A DNA stretch of 64,000 nucleotides from Apricaphanius iberus (lineage: Eukaryota; Chordata; Actinopteri; Cyprinodontiformes; Aphaniidae). The notes beneath the pieces are model-generated. The model was given only the letters and a program-made list of their open reading frames with translations. It did not search any database and had not been told where the DNA came from. The stretch spans positions 124,001 through 188,000 of the forward strand of contig JAPXFQ010002889.1 in NCBI GenBank assembly GCA_028564705.1, in the 5' to 3' direction. Positions within the stretch are counted from its first letter, which is position 1, and each line of letters starts with the position of its first letter. Position numbers and translations under genes: made by a program. Below, one piece after another: positions 1-14,100 of the stretch.

Positions 1-1879
1 GTTACAGCTGTATCTTAGTAAATTATCATGGAAAAGTTTATTTATTTCAATAATTGACTTCAAAATGTTAAATTGTACATATTGCATAAAATGGTACAAC
101 ACGGGATAACATTTATAGATGTTTATTTATGTTAATTTCTGATGACTATGACCTGCAAGATCGTCACAATTGATTTTTCTAAAAATGTATATTAAATAAG
201 ACTAGAAAAAACAGAAATACTGAAGACCATAAAACATATTTAGAGTACATGGACTTAATTAGCAGCATCAAGGTACCAGGGACTGAGGTAATCAGCCTTT
301 AGTCCAGTCCTGTGTCTTTGGTGTTTCTTCTGCTTAAGAAGTGGATGAACAAAAGAATTGACAATTGTAAATGTCTGTATGCAGTAGCTCTTGAAGCTCT
401 CATTTTAACAACTAGGGTAAGCGAGGCTTCTGTTATGACTATTGCTTGCCCACAATTTGTCCACCAACCTGTTCCTGCCATCTAGCTCTCCCTTTGCCTG
501 CTTAGACTCTGTGATTACCCAGTTTCTTTAGCGGCTATGTTTTGCAGAGGGCATCAGTGACTATGTGCTGAACAACCACCAAGTCAGCAGTCTTACAGAT
601 GATTATCCGACCACATCTTCATCAGTAAGCCATAATCATTAAAGTAACACAACTGAATGCTTGGAATACATCAGACTGTTTGTAAAGAACTTATGCAATA
701 AATGAGTTTCACTTGAATTGACTCATTCAAGTAAATTAACTCTTCAATAACATTCTTATTAAATGAGTTACAGCTGTATATCATGTCTGAAGAAATCCTT
801 TTCATTGCTAAGCACCAAAAGAGTTTTGTGAGGACTGTGTAAATAGGAGGATTCTTATCCATAACACGACTCAAGGAGGGTTTTTGTAGGTTTGTTTTTA
901 TGTTGGATTTTGTAATTAGATTCTGATTTTTAAAAAACTCAAAATCAGTCATTTTAAGGTTTTCAAATACCTACTGTATTTACTAAAATGAGAGGATCTG
1001 ATTTGCTAGAACTGCCTTTTTTTCCCATGCAAAACATGTCTAAAACTTTGAAACATTGAAATGCTTCTAATATTTAACCCATTGTAAACATATAAACCTT
1101 GTTTTTTTTAGGAAGGGGCAAGGTGTATATGATTGACATACAGAAATGGGGTATAATGAAGTAAAAACATAAAACATATTTAAATTGATACATATTTTAC
1201 ATATCCTTGAAAATGTTCCTGCCCTGAAGTTCTCCTTCCCCAGCCTCCCACTGTTTCAAACTCTTTTTTTCTCTATCTCTCCCTATTTTGCGGCAGAGCT
1301 GGAGCCCTCACCAGATATCTGCAGCCTCATTATCTCTCACAGAGACATTTATACTAAAGTAAATTACCTTCAACCCAATGTGGTTTCCAGTTTTAACCTC
1401 AGGTTCAGAAACATTTATAACCAATAGGCTGCTTCTTAAACCAAAATGGAAAATTGTAGTATATATAATTTATGGTCAGATAAAAAGATGCTTTCATTTG
1501 TTGTAATTCCTTTTTCTGCAGTTATATAAACAATTGAATTATCAGACATTTAGTTTAGCATTTAGATGTCAAAATGTATCACAAGTATCAACTTTAGAAA
1601 CTGTAGTACTTGGACTATGTGGAGCTGCAAACTATTAACCAATTAAAAATTTTCTTCAAATAAATGACTGATACATTCATGCACGCTTTCCTGTTTGCAT
1701 TATTAAAGGAACAAAGCCATGCATCGTCTCCGAAAAACGATAATCTTCTTCTCGGTGCTATTGAGCTGCAAACAAAGAGAGGTGCTCTGTAATTCCTGCA
1801 CCATGAGCTGAGTGGGTTTTCAGAGAGGGGGGAGGAAAAGATGGGCAAACATGCTGGAGGATGATGCGCTCTCTCTTTC
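1..1879. other. Upstream intergenic DNA, no gene recognised
   Basis: AT-rich sequence with no open frame that resembles a known protein. The short frames at 299-481, 671-952 and 1615-2033 on the - strand are typical random openings. It may contain distal promoter or enhancer sequence of cacna2d3, but nothing specific can be supported. Confidence 0.5.
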
Positions 1880-2043
1880 TCACTCTTTCAAACCATCTCA
1901 GATATATTAGCAGGGCTGAGGACCGATTGGCTGTGCAAGCAGAAGGTGGAGAAGTTGCACGGGAGGAGGGGATTGGGCTACACCGTGCTCGGACTGGATG
2001 TTTTACTGTGCAGATATTTTCTTGAGTCAACACATAGCTTGAA
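1880..2043 (+). promoter_or_regulatory. cacna2d3: Putative 5' UTR and core promoter of cacna2d3
   Basis: The start codon at 2044 is fixed by an in-frame TAG at 2035-2037, nine bases upstream, and by a good context (G at -3, G at +4). The region just upstream is richer in G+C than its surroundings and holds two inverted CCAAT boxes (ATTGG at 1926-1930 and 1972-1976). No convincing TATA box was seen, so the transcription start is not located. A further non-coding first exon upstream cannot be excluded. Confidence 0.4.
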
Positions 2044-2156
2044 ATGGAGGGAATCTGCAGGATTCAAGTTTTGCAGACGTTCTTTCTGCTTTGGATCTTA
2101 ATCGGCTGGAATGTGGCAGCGGTGGCAGGGTCCCAGCAAGGGATTCCTCTGCAAGT
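2044..2156 (+). CDS. cacna2d3: cacna2d3 exon 1 (signal peptide)
   Basis: Encodes residues 1-37 and two bases of V38. It starts [19 protein letters not shown], a hydrophobic signal peptide, with likely cleavage near AVAG|SQQ (about residue 29). It ends at a consensus donor GTGAGT. The mature start [10 protein letters not shown] matches the family's QQIPL...VKLW opening. Confidence 0.93.
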
Positions 2157-5100
2157 GTGAGTGACAATTAGGTTGATGTTCCGTTATTTGGGGGCATTTA
2201 TTTATACTTACTCAGTTTGTTAAATTTTCTAAAGAACACTAAACATCTGAACTAAACACATTTAGCACCAAGCATGTTTCAGACTCAAGGAATCTCAAAA
2301 GAACAGCACCTTAATTCGACTTAAATTGAACAGTGTATCACTTGTACAGTAGAGCAGGGGGGTTCAAATGTGACGTAAAGCTGTTGGTGAACACAGTTAC
2401 ACTGTAAAATGTAACATTAAGAGCCAACTGCTGGTTTTGTTACAATACATTTTAAAAATTCACCCTACTAAGCTTTGGATTTGCTAAATTTTAAGAAATA
2501 ATGTGTGAATGTATCACCTTTATGTCCCTCTTTGTAGATTTATCTAAAATAGCATAAGCCACAAAAAGTTATATTTTCTATTAAAAAGGAAGTTGCATTC
2601 ACCCGTTTATTATGATTATCATTGAAAAAGTAAATAAGAGAAAATATTTCAAAATATAAAAATCAGATATCACGTTACCCCAATCCCTCTTATTTGAAGT
2701 TGCTGTTAATCATCAGCACATATGGTGGAATCCAAGATTTCCTATAAAACAAATAGATTCTGTATATATATTGCATCCAGTATTTATTCAGGATGTTATG
2801 TTCATTTTACAGAATTAAGCCAGTCAACCAAAAAATCTAACCAATAAAAAACCCTCAAAGATCTGATATCAATTTTTTTAAAGTTTATTTTCCTGACAAA
2901 TTAGAAAAGACAAAACAAGACACATTTTGTTTCCTCTTTTTTAGTACTTGCATGATTTGAAACTTTCAGGAACACCTTTAGTATTAATTAAAAGAACACA
3001 TTAAGTTAGTGAAGCCACTTATAACCATCTTTCCTTTCTTAACTAAATGTTTCATTTTCATTTTATACATTTAGTTTCCTAAAGGCAAACCCCAGCTAAA
3101 TGTGTAAAACATTATTTTTGCTAAGTATTACAGATTGTTGTTTTACAGATAAGTTATTTGAATTCACTAAATGTCTCTATAAGTACATAGACGGTGAATA
3201 CAATTATTTTATTAAATGGAATTTGGTGCCATTCTTATATTTATAATTTGTCTAATGGTAATGGATAAAGATACAGTTTCAACAGCTGCAGATGACAAGA
3301 TAAAGTTAAAAGTAAAGAAGTTACCCCAACCTTCGTATGCTTGTTCATTTTACCTACATAGAACTCGTTAAGTGTTTTTTTTCACCCCATAAAATTATTT
3401 GGGGACTCGTTGCCAATTCATCCGTTTTTCTTTCACTTCTTGGCAGCGTAAAGCTTTGGGCTTCTGCATTTGGTGGAGAAATCAAATCAATTTCTGCAAA
3501 GTACTCTGGCTCCCAGCTATTGCAAAAGGTATGTTTATTATCTCAGTTTTTTTTCTTTGAATCCAAATAAATGTCTTATTTGTCTGATGGCTAATGTGGT
3601 AACATCCGCTTATGTTGTAATGTATTCGGCATATGATTGCTACTGGAATATCTCAGTGTCTCAGCTGAATGCCAAAGTTTAATTTTAGAGGGGACTCAGG
3701 TGTGCTTGGAGTGCTATACGAGTGTGTGTCAGTGTGTGTTTGAGTTCATGTGTGTTTGTGCTCGACGCAGCCCATTAACCACGGCTCTTTTTCCCCACAC
3801 TTATATTCTCTCTCCTGTGAACTCTCCTGAGTGGAGAGCTCCGAGCCTCAGTTGTGAATGTGGTGAGCTGAAAGAGCATGTGTGGAGTGTTTGTGGAGTG
3901 TGTTTGCAGGGGATGAAATAATGAACAAGTGAGTGGAATAAGTGGAGAACGCAATATGCAGATCACTTTGTGACCACTTGATGGCGGAGGTGGGTTCAGG
4001 ATGGTTGATAAATGGAGACCCGTCCTTTTCACTTCACTTGGATTAGAGCAGTGGAGATGCAGTAAACAGCTGGGGGAGCTCCTCTGTATAAATGCTGAAT
4101 AACATTGGATGGTGTGTGGTTACCTCTGCATGCCTAAAAGTCAATGGAGTTTCAATAGAAATTTGGTAGAGATTGAAAGGAAATTACGGAAAATTGAAAG
4201 TATTTGTTTAATTGTATCTGCAAACAGCAATCAGCAGAAAAAAACTGTTATGTTCACAATTAAATTTGATTTTTCTTTGTGCGTGTACACTTTAGTGGTT
4301 TGTGAATGCAAACCTCTCTCTTAAAGAGGGAAGAGAGATTTGAACATATTTTTAAGAAAAGTTATGATTTTCCTTTTATTCCGTGTTTTATGGATAGGTT
4401 TTAAAAAGTCGAAATTGTGTTTTCATGAAACAAGAAAATGTAACTAATTTAGTCACTGTGTGACTAGAAAAGTCTATACTGACTGAAAAGAATTTTCTAA
4501 ATCTAATGCTGGTCTAATAGGTCTCTTTCTGATTTTCAACCAGAGCTAATCAAATGATTTTAAGATTTCTTGATTTTAAAAAAAGAAAAATACTTATGTT
4601 TTAGCGAAAACATTTTTTTACTTCAATTATATTTGCAAGCTGCAGCATAAAGAAAGGTTTTCTTACAGCGCTTATCCCATTTTCACTAAACCCAGCACTT
4701 AGTTTCGAAGCACCATAGACTGGACATGACAATAACCAAGAGAAAATCTGTTTTAGGAGAAACTGATAGAAATGTTTTCTGGTTTCACTCAAAAAGCTCA
4801 TATCAAAAACCACTGTAGTGTTTATATTTACTACTTTTATCAACTAGTTTTAAAACCCTGAAGGAATTATTATCTTAAACCAAAAATGTACATCACTAAT
4901 TTAGGATCTTAAGGTGTGGCCACCTCAATGGGATGGGGAGAGGGGGGTGGGTGTTCCATCTCTGTACTGTACAACTTAGACAATCCCATTATGTTCTCAT
5001 AGGACACACCTATAGCGACTTTACGGTGAGCACACTTTTAGCTGTTCAGTTAGCTTCACCTCTGGTACCGTTGCCCAATGTAAAACTGGATATAGACACT

Positions 5101-8100
5101 GTGGGCTCGGGTTAGAGGATCGCGGGGCGGCTGCCTTCCCCATGTCCAACTCATTATAACAAAACCCATGAACAGCAGGAGGAGGTAAACCCTGGGTCTT
5201 TCCATGGGTTTGAGGTCTGGAAATGGAAAATTGAGCAGGTCTTTTTCTCTGAGAGGCTAACTGTCTAACAAAGATGTTTTACAAAGAGGTTACAAGACAC
5301 TTGGTGGTTTTTATCCAGATTATGAAAAGAAAGATCGAAAGAAATGCTTTGTCTTGATGCAGGTATAAAAGATAGTTTTATTTATATTTCCAGCAGTGGT
5401 ATTCTAAACAGCTGAAGTGTGATGATATTTGATGTAATGTAGTGCATCAGATTTACAGCTCGTTTTGTGAGCAGCTGTTTTCCAGTCAGTTATGTCTAAA
5501 TAGTAATCCAAGTAAGAGCTTGCTGTGGGATTTCTCCATATTGCAAAGGAGGCAAACTTGCTTACTAAAAATGAGAATCGAGACACTGGGAATTACATCT
5601 CTTCAAAAGAAAAACTCATTAGAGCTTATATTTGAATCCTGAATGTTCAGATAGTGTGTTGTTCATTAAAACTTACCTTTGAACCAATTTTTTTTTTTTA
5701 GGAGCTGTGGTCCATTACAGCGCCACGTTCAAGGTCCAACTCCACTTCTGAGCCAAGTCCCCCACTCAGGGCCACCAGCAGGCTTAGCCCTAAGATCACA
5801 GCTGCTTGTCTTTGGGAAGAAAGTGCAGGACAACGAGGGAGTCCTCGAAAATATGGAGAAAGTGTCCAAACAGCGTTTAGAAAGCGTCTTCAAGCCCAGA
5901 ACCCAGGACTCTCCTGCCCTGAGGTAACTGCTCTTTTATACCGGACCTGGGTTCAAATGTGTGGTGTGAGATGAAGCATCATGCTGCATGTTAGTGAACA
6001 TGCATTTCATCAGAGTAAAAACACATTCCTGCCATCTGCCCTGCACATATGCTTCTTCTTATATGTGCATGTAAGCACCTCGCACATGCTCCTATGCATG
6101 GAAGCTTGTCTGGATTTCTCTGTGTTGAGCCAGTCAGCACAAAGCATTGAGCTGTGAGCCAACTGACAGGTCGTTAGAAGGGCTAATCATTACCTAATTT
6201 TTACTCTAATTTCACTGATTTCATTATGGTTCCTGTGAACCTGGGGAAGCTCTGAGGCTCTTCTGCTTCCCGAAGCTCCTCTGTCGGTCATTAGTCGAAT
6301 CAATAATTATGATCAGGGGTTTTGATGGATGGATCTTAGCCTCCCCTTGACGATTTGAGAGCTTGAGAGGTGGTGAGGATGAGGGTTTCCTTGCTGGGGC
6401 TAGGGACTTGGGGTGCTGGGGCGAGGAGGACAAGCGTGAAATGAACTGTTCTGCTCCACTGCAAATTCACACTCTTCCTTTCAGTAGGTAATTTGTCGCC
6501 TCATGTACTGGTGTGTGTGTTTTGTCCTCACATTCTGTATTTCTTTTGAATGTGAGAGCCCATTGTGTTCTTTTTAGGCCAACATTATCAGAAGCAGCTG
6601 ATAGTGTGAAAATGTGGAGGTTTTTATTTTTGTTTGGTGTGTGTTATAGTGTGACAGAGTGTGCGTGTGTGGCAGACATATGTTGGATTTTGTAATGTGA
6701 TATTCATCTAAACCATTGCAGGCTTTTGTTCTATCACGGGAGGTCCTGTACATCTAGCAGAATCAGCATTATTTGTGGTGTAGTTCATTACTCGGAGTTG
6801 CCCGAGCTTGACGTGTTATTATCTTTCTCTTGTGCTTTGACTCCATTTCAATTATCCTCTTACCATGCATAGCCTTCCCTCCCATCCACACACACCTTCC
6901 TTGTGGCCACCCAACGTGGCCACTTCCAGCCTATCGGAGAGCAAAAGACACCCTGCACGTGCAGCCAATCACTCGAGCCAGATAAAGACAGTCAGTCGTC
7001 TTGAGCTGGACGTTTTATCAGATGCTCAGATGAGTCTGGCTGCATGCATCATGTCAGCAAACATATGAAATGTTTATAATCCTTGTTTAAGAACCCTCGC
7101 CTCTCTGGAGTGAGTGATGTGGAAGAATGCATGGAATATCTTATCATTTTTCTCGTTTTATCATGTTATGTGAATAACAGCATCAACCTTGATGGGTCAT
7201 CTCCTCTGTTCAAAGCTCTCCACTCGTTCTGGCTGTCACTTTTGTTTATTATTATTTTCTCAGAAATATAAAGAGCCTGAAAAGTCGGTCAGAGTGGAGG
7301 AGATTGATGGTGTGAAGCTGGTTAAAAACCTGGCTGTGAAGATGGAGGAAATGTTCCAGAGAAAAGCAGAAGCCACCAGGGTATGTAAAAAAAAAAGATG
7401 TCAAAGAAAACAATTTTTGTTTTGTTTTTATTACAGAGCAGAGAAGTCTGTGGAAAATCAAACGTGGAGTCAGGGTTGTCCCCAGAAAGTGAGAGGGAGG
7501 CTCAGGGGTACTTGTGCTTTTCAGAAAGGAAGATACTCAATAGGCACAAAATAACTTCATGTGTTTTGTTGATACTATTTATCTTCAGGGAAGCTCCTAC
7601 TCACACACATCTCCCTCCGTAGATAATTGAATCCCTGGTAAAGATGTGTTTAAAATGAATATATGTTATTGAGACTTGGTGACCTAAAGTTGGTACTTCT
7701 TTTGCTGCAGTTATCCTACTGTTAGTCAACCCCTATCACGCAAACACACACACACACACACCACCCCTCCTGTACGGCACACTGTGCATCGTGGCAAGAT
7801 TACATTTTTTGCTCTATGTCCCTCTCACACTCCTTACTTTGAATTACTGCTGCATTAGTTTCTTGATGTACTTTCAGTCTTTGATATTTTCTTAAGCGGC
7901 TCCTTTTAAAACGTTCTAACTTGCCTATTGTGTGTGGATGGCTCCTCCATCACCTACTTCTGGCACATTTTCAAGAGTGGGACAAAGGGTTGTTTTGTGT
8001 CACTCCAGATTAATAGGTCAACAACAAAAGTTCCAAGACACTCTGATAAAAATAAAATAGTGAAATATAATTAAAATTCCACTTTTTTAACATTGATGTC

Positions 8101-11100
8101 AGTAATTGTGCAATTGTGAAAGTAATTCTAACATAAAATTTTATGTATTAGCTTGGGGTTTTTTACACCATCAAAAGAATGTACTAAAATTAAGGGTTAG
8201 ATTTTCCCAACATTTTTATTTTTATGTTATGTGGCTGTATAAACACATATTTACCAGAATTGCCAATGCATGTGGATCGTGCTGCAGCAGTAATTGGGAA
8301 TTAGCAGCAAAATCTAAAGTAATAGAACATGATTAAGCCTAAATGAATTGACATCATGGGTTCAGTAGTAGCAGAGCTTTAATTTGACAAAATCTTTTTA
8401 CAATACAAGCTAAATTATAATACGTTTCAAACGTGATTATTTTGTAAACGGGGAAATAAAAGAAAGTGTCAAGTTTTGATTGAAAAATAACTTTTTAAAT
8501 TTATTAAAGCCATCAAAAATAATTATCATGTAATTCACTATATAGTCAGCATACAATGTATATACAAAATTGAAGCACAACTTTCCTAAAATTTAAATCT
8601 ATTAAATTTCTTTCTAACGTTAGATTTTGTTTGGTATATTCAGACATATTAAGAAACAGCTCAAAAGTTACATGACTTGCATTTATTTCTTAGCCCGAAA
8701 TCCTATTGAATAATAACAAGGCTAATCTATTTGTTTAGGTCATTAACTGGGGTAATTACCTTTCAGAAAATGGCCACTTATTGTTTCGCAATTTCTTAAA
8801 CTGGCGAACAGATAACGCATTTTTAAGAGTTTCTGCTTAACTCGCAAGAGGTTTTTGGTTATATATATATACACAGTAAGGATAGGTACCTTTCATTATT
8901 TATAAAGCAAACTTTTGCTTCGTGTTTAATTGCATTTGTGTCGGAGCTTGGAAGCCTGTTAGTGCTGCACCTCTGCGAGGACTGTAGTGAAATGATAAAG
9001 GTTATCCCACTACGCATGATCCCAAGAGTGCGATAAATGACAACATTTGGGGTGTGAATTAAAGCGTTAATTTAATAAAAGACATTTTGCGAGATAGGTT
9101 AGAATACGATGTTCCATTTAATAAAATGTGCGACTTTTTGGATGAATTAAAAGCAGTTATAGTAGAATAAAATCAACTTGGACTTGAGTGTGTAATAATT
9201 TTGCTTCCCATCAAAAACATGTTTTGGAGAATAAGAAAATTGACAAAAAAGGGCTTTTACCAGGGTACATTTTATTAAAAGGAAAATATTCGCCTTCCAC
9301 CCTCTCCTTCCAACGCTATATTCAATCCATGATATTTTCTCTCCTCTCTCTGCTGACGGAACAAAATTTCACCATGAGGTCAAATGAATTTGGCTCAGCA
9401 GCCTCAGTTGTGTTTATGTTGCAGTTATTTTTGACACATGTGACAGATGCTAATTACCTGCTTGTATCCTAAGGCAAGAGCGATTTCAGTGCTGCTTTTC
9501 TCCCGGAAGCACCACAGCTAAGCACATTTTTATTTTTCATTTATTTATTTATTTTTTGAAACGAGTTATTATAGCTGTAAGTTATCCCGCTTTTAGTGAG
9601 CGCCTCGAAAATCGTTCTCCAACAAGCCTCCATCCATCATCCAACCACTATGTAGACTTTATGGTTCATATAGATTGTATTTTATGCATAAAATCAGTAA
9701 AATGTATAAGTACATTTTGATACATAGCCTATTTAAAAAAAATGAAAACAACTCTCCGTATTTTTCACCAGTCAAATATAACCAGACTGATCAACACCGC
9801 AAACATGCAAAACGCTTCTTTGAAGGAGAGTCTTTAAGTAACTTTAGTGACAGCCTAGATATGTTGTGTATTCTCAAAATTAGATTCCCCCAAAGCAAAA
9901 AAAATCCTCTTGTATATATGTCCTAAAGGCTGAGGGCCATAACACATGTACACCATGCGCGTCTTGACGGGCCTTTTCCTTGTCTTTCAGCGCCTGGTGG
10001 AGGCTGCAGAAGAAGCACACCATCAGCACGAAGAAAACCCAGACCTGCAGGTGAGTTTTAGTATAGAACTGAATATGAATATAAAAAAGTCAGGCAGTAA
10101 AAAAATAAATATAAATGGAAGCTGAATAGGCTATGAATTATTATTATTGCACAGATGTGGAGCTCCTGCAAGGTTAGAGAAGGTCAATAGACCCTTAAAG
10201 TTTTAAATAGCGCAAGAGTCATCCTTCTTCTGCTCTGATGTCCTGTCAGTGCGTTGATACATGACGTTCATGAGATGTACAATGTTGCACATATCCAAGG
10301 CTGTAGCATTAATACGCTGATTTGACTTATTTAGCAGAGCAAGAACACACCTCTACAGACATAAACTTCTATATAGATTATGCATTAACCAGCTGTAATT
10401 TAATAACAATATAAATTAGGTTTTTGCGTTATAAACAGCTATGCTCTTGGACAGGATAGGGGCGGTTTGTACAATGTATGCATTTTTTTAACCAACTAGT
10501 GCAAGAGTCCGTACTAAAGTTCTTAGTGTTGTATTTAAATGATCGAACTTGTATTAACAAAATGTTGTCTTGAAGAAGAAAATAAAAATAAAATTGAATA
10601 AAGACTGGGAGATGTTTTTTGTTTTGTTTTTGCTAATGAAAAAGAAGATTTCATAAGTCTTAAACTGTATTCTCAGAAATCAGTTTAATTGAAATGATTT
10701 ACTTATAGGTTTACCAGTATTTATTTTTTTGCTTGAACTAATTGGATTCACACAAGATTCCATTAAAAAGGCTACATGTATTTTAAGTTGGGATGCTCAA
10801 ATCAGATAGGCTAGTAACTACAAGTAAATTTAGTATCTGATTAAGTTAGTCGAATAAGTTGTACCACCATGTTTTTTCACAGTAGTACCTTTTGATTCTA
10901 CTGTTGGCTATGAACTTATATACATACATAGGGGTACATAGTTGCTTAATATAAAAAAAACCCGCAGAGCTCTAACAGTGTTTGAAAATAACATGGCTTT
11001 CAATTTATGAAAAAAAGACTTTGTCCGCGGCAAATGTAGTGTTATCGATATGCCTTATCCAAAATTGGAAAAAAGAAACAATCGGAGTTTAAATTATTTT

Positions 11101-14100
11101 GAGAAATTATTTATCATAGTGCTGCGGTTTAGGAACATTCATCAGCGGCTCTCGTATCGGATTTGCTGGCGCTCTGACGGAACTGCCTCCGTCTCTGCAG
11201 TGGGAATGCAGTATTTCTGCGCACTCCCTCTCCTCTCTCTCTCTTGTCTCTCTCCCACTGCACCTCGGACAAAGACAAATGAAACTCTTGTTTTTACGCG
11301 ACGCATTGTTTCAGCTCCATGGCTCTAGATTGGAAAGCGCAATCGAGCAACAAAACACAGAAATAACGGCAGCAGTTGGCAGTTAATAGAAGCATTTACA
11401 TCGTATGAATACATTCAACGCTCTTGTTCCCCCCGCTTTTTTCCATTGCTGTTTATACCCACAGAACCAGGCAGGAAGATTGAGAATTCAGATAAAAATG
11501 CCAACATTTTTCTCGTAATACTTAAAAAAAAATCCTTACGCTATCGTATCATTTTATGATGCTTTAAAGAATATGGAAAGGTCATTTTCGTCCTTGCTCA
11601 AATTCTTAAACCAAAGTTCTTGAACTGAATTATCTTCAAACTATGTACAAAGAAAAATACAATGTTTATTTCTATATACAAATTTACAGAACTTTAATTT
11701 TTTTTGGGATAGGCTACTGTAAGGCAAAAACAAATTCATCCCATTATTATAGGCTCACTGGAACACAGCATAGGCCTTTACATGTAATTTCATCTGAATG
11801 GCCGTATAAAAATAACGAGGAGAATGCGTTATCCACCTGTGGTAGTAATGATCTGATGTCCTGATGTCGCTCCCTCTGGCATCATTTAACCGCCGCCTCT
11901 TCTGACACAACGCGTTTTTTCACGCGTCATTTCACCGACCACAGCCAGATAAGCCAGGCGGTTCTTATCTCAGCTGCTCCCAGTCAGGGCTGTCACATCT
12001 GACCTGAGTCCAGCCTGCGGTGCAGAGAGGAGGCTGTTTACATTAGATATAATCAGATATGATGAAGTTCAAACTTATTATTTACCATGGTTTAAATTGG
12101 AGGGATAAACTTGAACGAAAATGTGTTAACTGTATCACATATGATAGATATCTGAAGGACTTTCGGGTTTTTCATTTTAAGAAGATAAGAAGACATGCTG
12201 CAAAAACTAAATATAGCCTACATTATATACAATATATATATATGTATGTGTGTATGTGTGTTTTAAGTATATAGAACACATTATTAAAAGTATTATTAAA
12301 AGTATTTATTCGTGTTATTATTTTAGTTTATGAATTGTTTGGTTTTAGCAATACCTAAAAATCATTAAACATTTGTTTTGAGTGTGTTCTTTGAACACAC
12401 TGTTTATCCCGCTTATTTTTTCATTTCACCACATTTTATACTGTTAGTGCTGCAACCTTCGAAGTATTTTATAAGGATTTTATGTGATACATCATCACAA
12501 CGTTCAGCACAGGTGTGACATGAAAAGGCACAGAGCTATAATTTTCAACATTTGTATAAAACACATTCTGGAAGGCACAATATGCAGTTGTATTCAAATG
12601 CATTTTCGCTGATACCCCTGAAAAAAACTGATTGCAGAAGTCATCCAATTGGTAAATAAAGTCATGCTGTGTGTAATTTAATCGTACTAAAAAGCAACTG
12701 TTTTATGAAGGTTTTGCAGATTTCTTAGAACATCAGTGAACAAAGATGAACAAAAATTGCAATGGACACACCAGACAGATCAGGTATAAAGTTGTGGGCA
12801 AGTTTATAGCAGGTTTATTTATAAAAACAACATGCCTGTAAGAGCCGTCAGCAATCACTCCTTGTCTAATCACTATATACATCTGTCTCCAATCTCAATC
12901 ACACCCGATCCTCATTCCTTTTCTAAATTTAACTGTATATTCATCTCCTCTCACTCCCTGTCGGATCATACTGTGTTTCACCCTGGTGTCTCCCTCCTGC
13001 TTGGTCATAGCCATCTGGTGTCCCGTCATGTAACCTGTGTCTACCTGTTTGGATCCATGCTGCAACCTGACTTCCTGACAACCAAAAACTTTGAAGATAT
13101 CTTAGAGAAATGTTCAATCGGCCATTAAGTAGTGAATGGAATATGACAGAACTGTAAGGCTGAACAGTAAGGTCTGGCAAGAACATCATTAATAGCCTAT
13201 GACAAACAGTCAAGAGGTCTATGAGACTGTGGAGGAGCTGCACCTCAGGTGAGTTGTTCTGTTGACAGGTATCACTCACCTGAATGTACCCTACAAATCT
13301 GGCCTTTAAGAAATAGTAACAAGAAAAAGATTGCTGAAAAAAGCCATAATAACATCTGCCACCGGGAATATAGCAAACAAGAGAAAGAAGGTATGAGAGA
13401 GTTCAACTTTATAACATGCATGCAAAATTTTTCACATGATTGTAAATATACCCCATATACCCCTAATATGGCAGCATCAGGACACTTTTCTTAGGCAGCG
13501 ACATGGATGCTTTACACTATTGATGGGAAAATAGATGATTTATGAGTCAATTATAAAAGAAAATCTGAAAGAGGTGTAGACACTACTTAAAAGACTGTAA
13601 GTGAAGTGATTTGTTGTAACAAAGCATTCATATTTTACTTAAGTCTACTAAATGCAATCCATGATAGACTCTTGAGGTTTTTATTTGTAATAAATACAAT
13701 CCTTCCCCTTTGATGTATTTTACCTCAATGTGAAAAAATGCCGAAAACCTTATTGGGTTCGAACCGTTTTACGAAACCCATTATCTGATTCACAGATTGT
13801 GAAGCTGATAGTAGTTAGAAGAGCTGCCCTGTTCTACACAACAAAGCTCACCTAGAGCGTTCTCTTGTCACCATAAGCCTGGTTGTACAGTGGGGCCCCT
13901 GCAGTCTGTAATGGAGGGCACATCTCTGCAGTATGGCCTCCAGCTAACTGCAGCGCTGTAAGAGTCAGTGGGCCGTCTCGGAGAACTGCAGTGTCCCACG
14001 GCCTGCTCCACAGTAATAACCCTGGTGGTTAACGTGCCTCTCTACAGCACTGAATTTCTGCTGAGTGTGCAACAACCCCCACCCCCCACACCCGTTCGAG

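Noticed and set aside
4309..4342. Small imperfect hairpin in intron 2
   Set aside because: About 12 bp with mismatches, purine/pyrimidine-rich; within chance expectation for a window of this length.
12941..13279. 112-codon open frame on the - strand in intron 4
   Set aside because: No domain recognised and an overlapping + strand frame is equally open; possibly a decayed repeat but not supportable as a gene.
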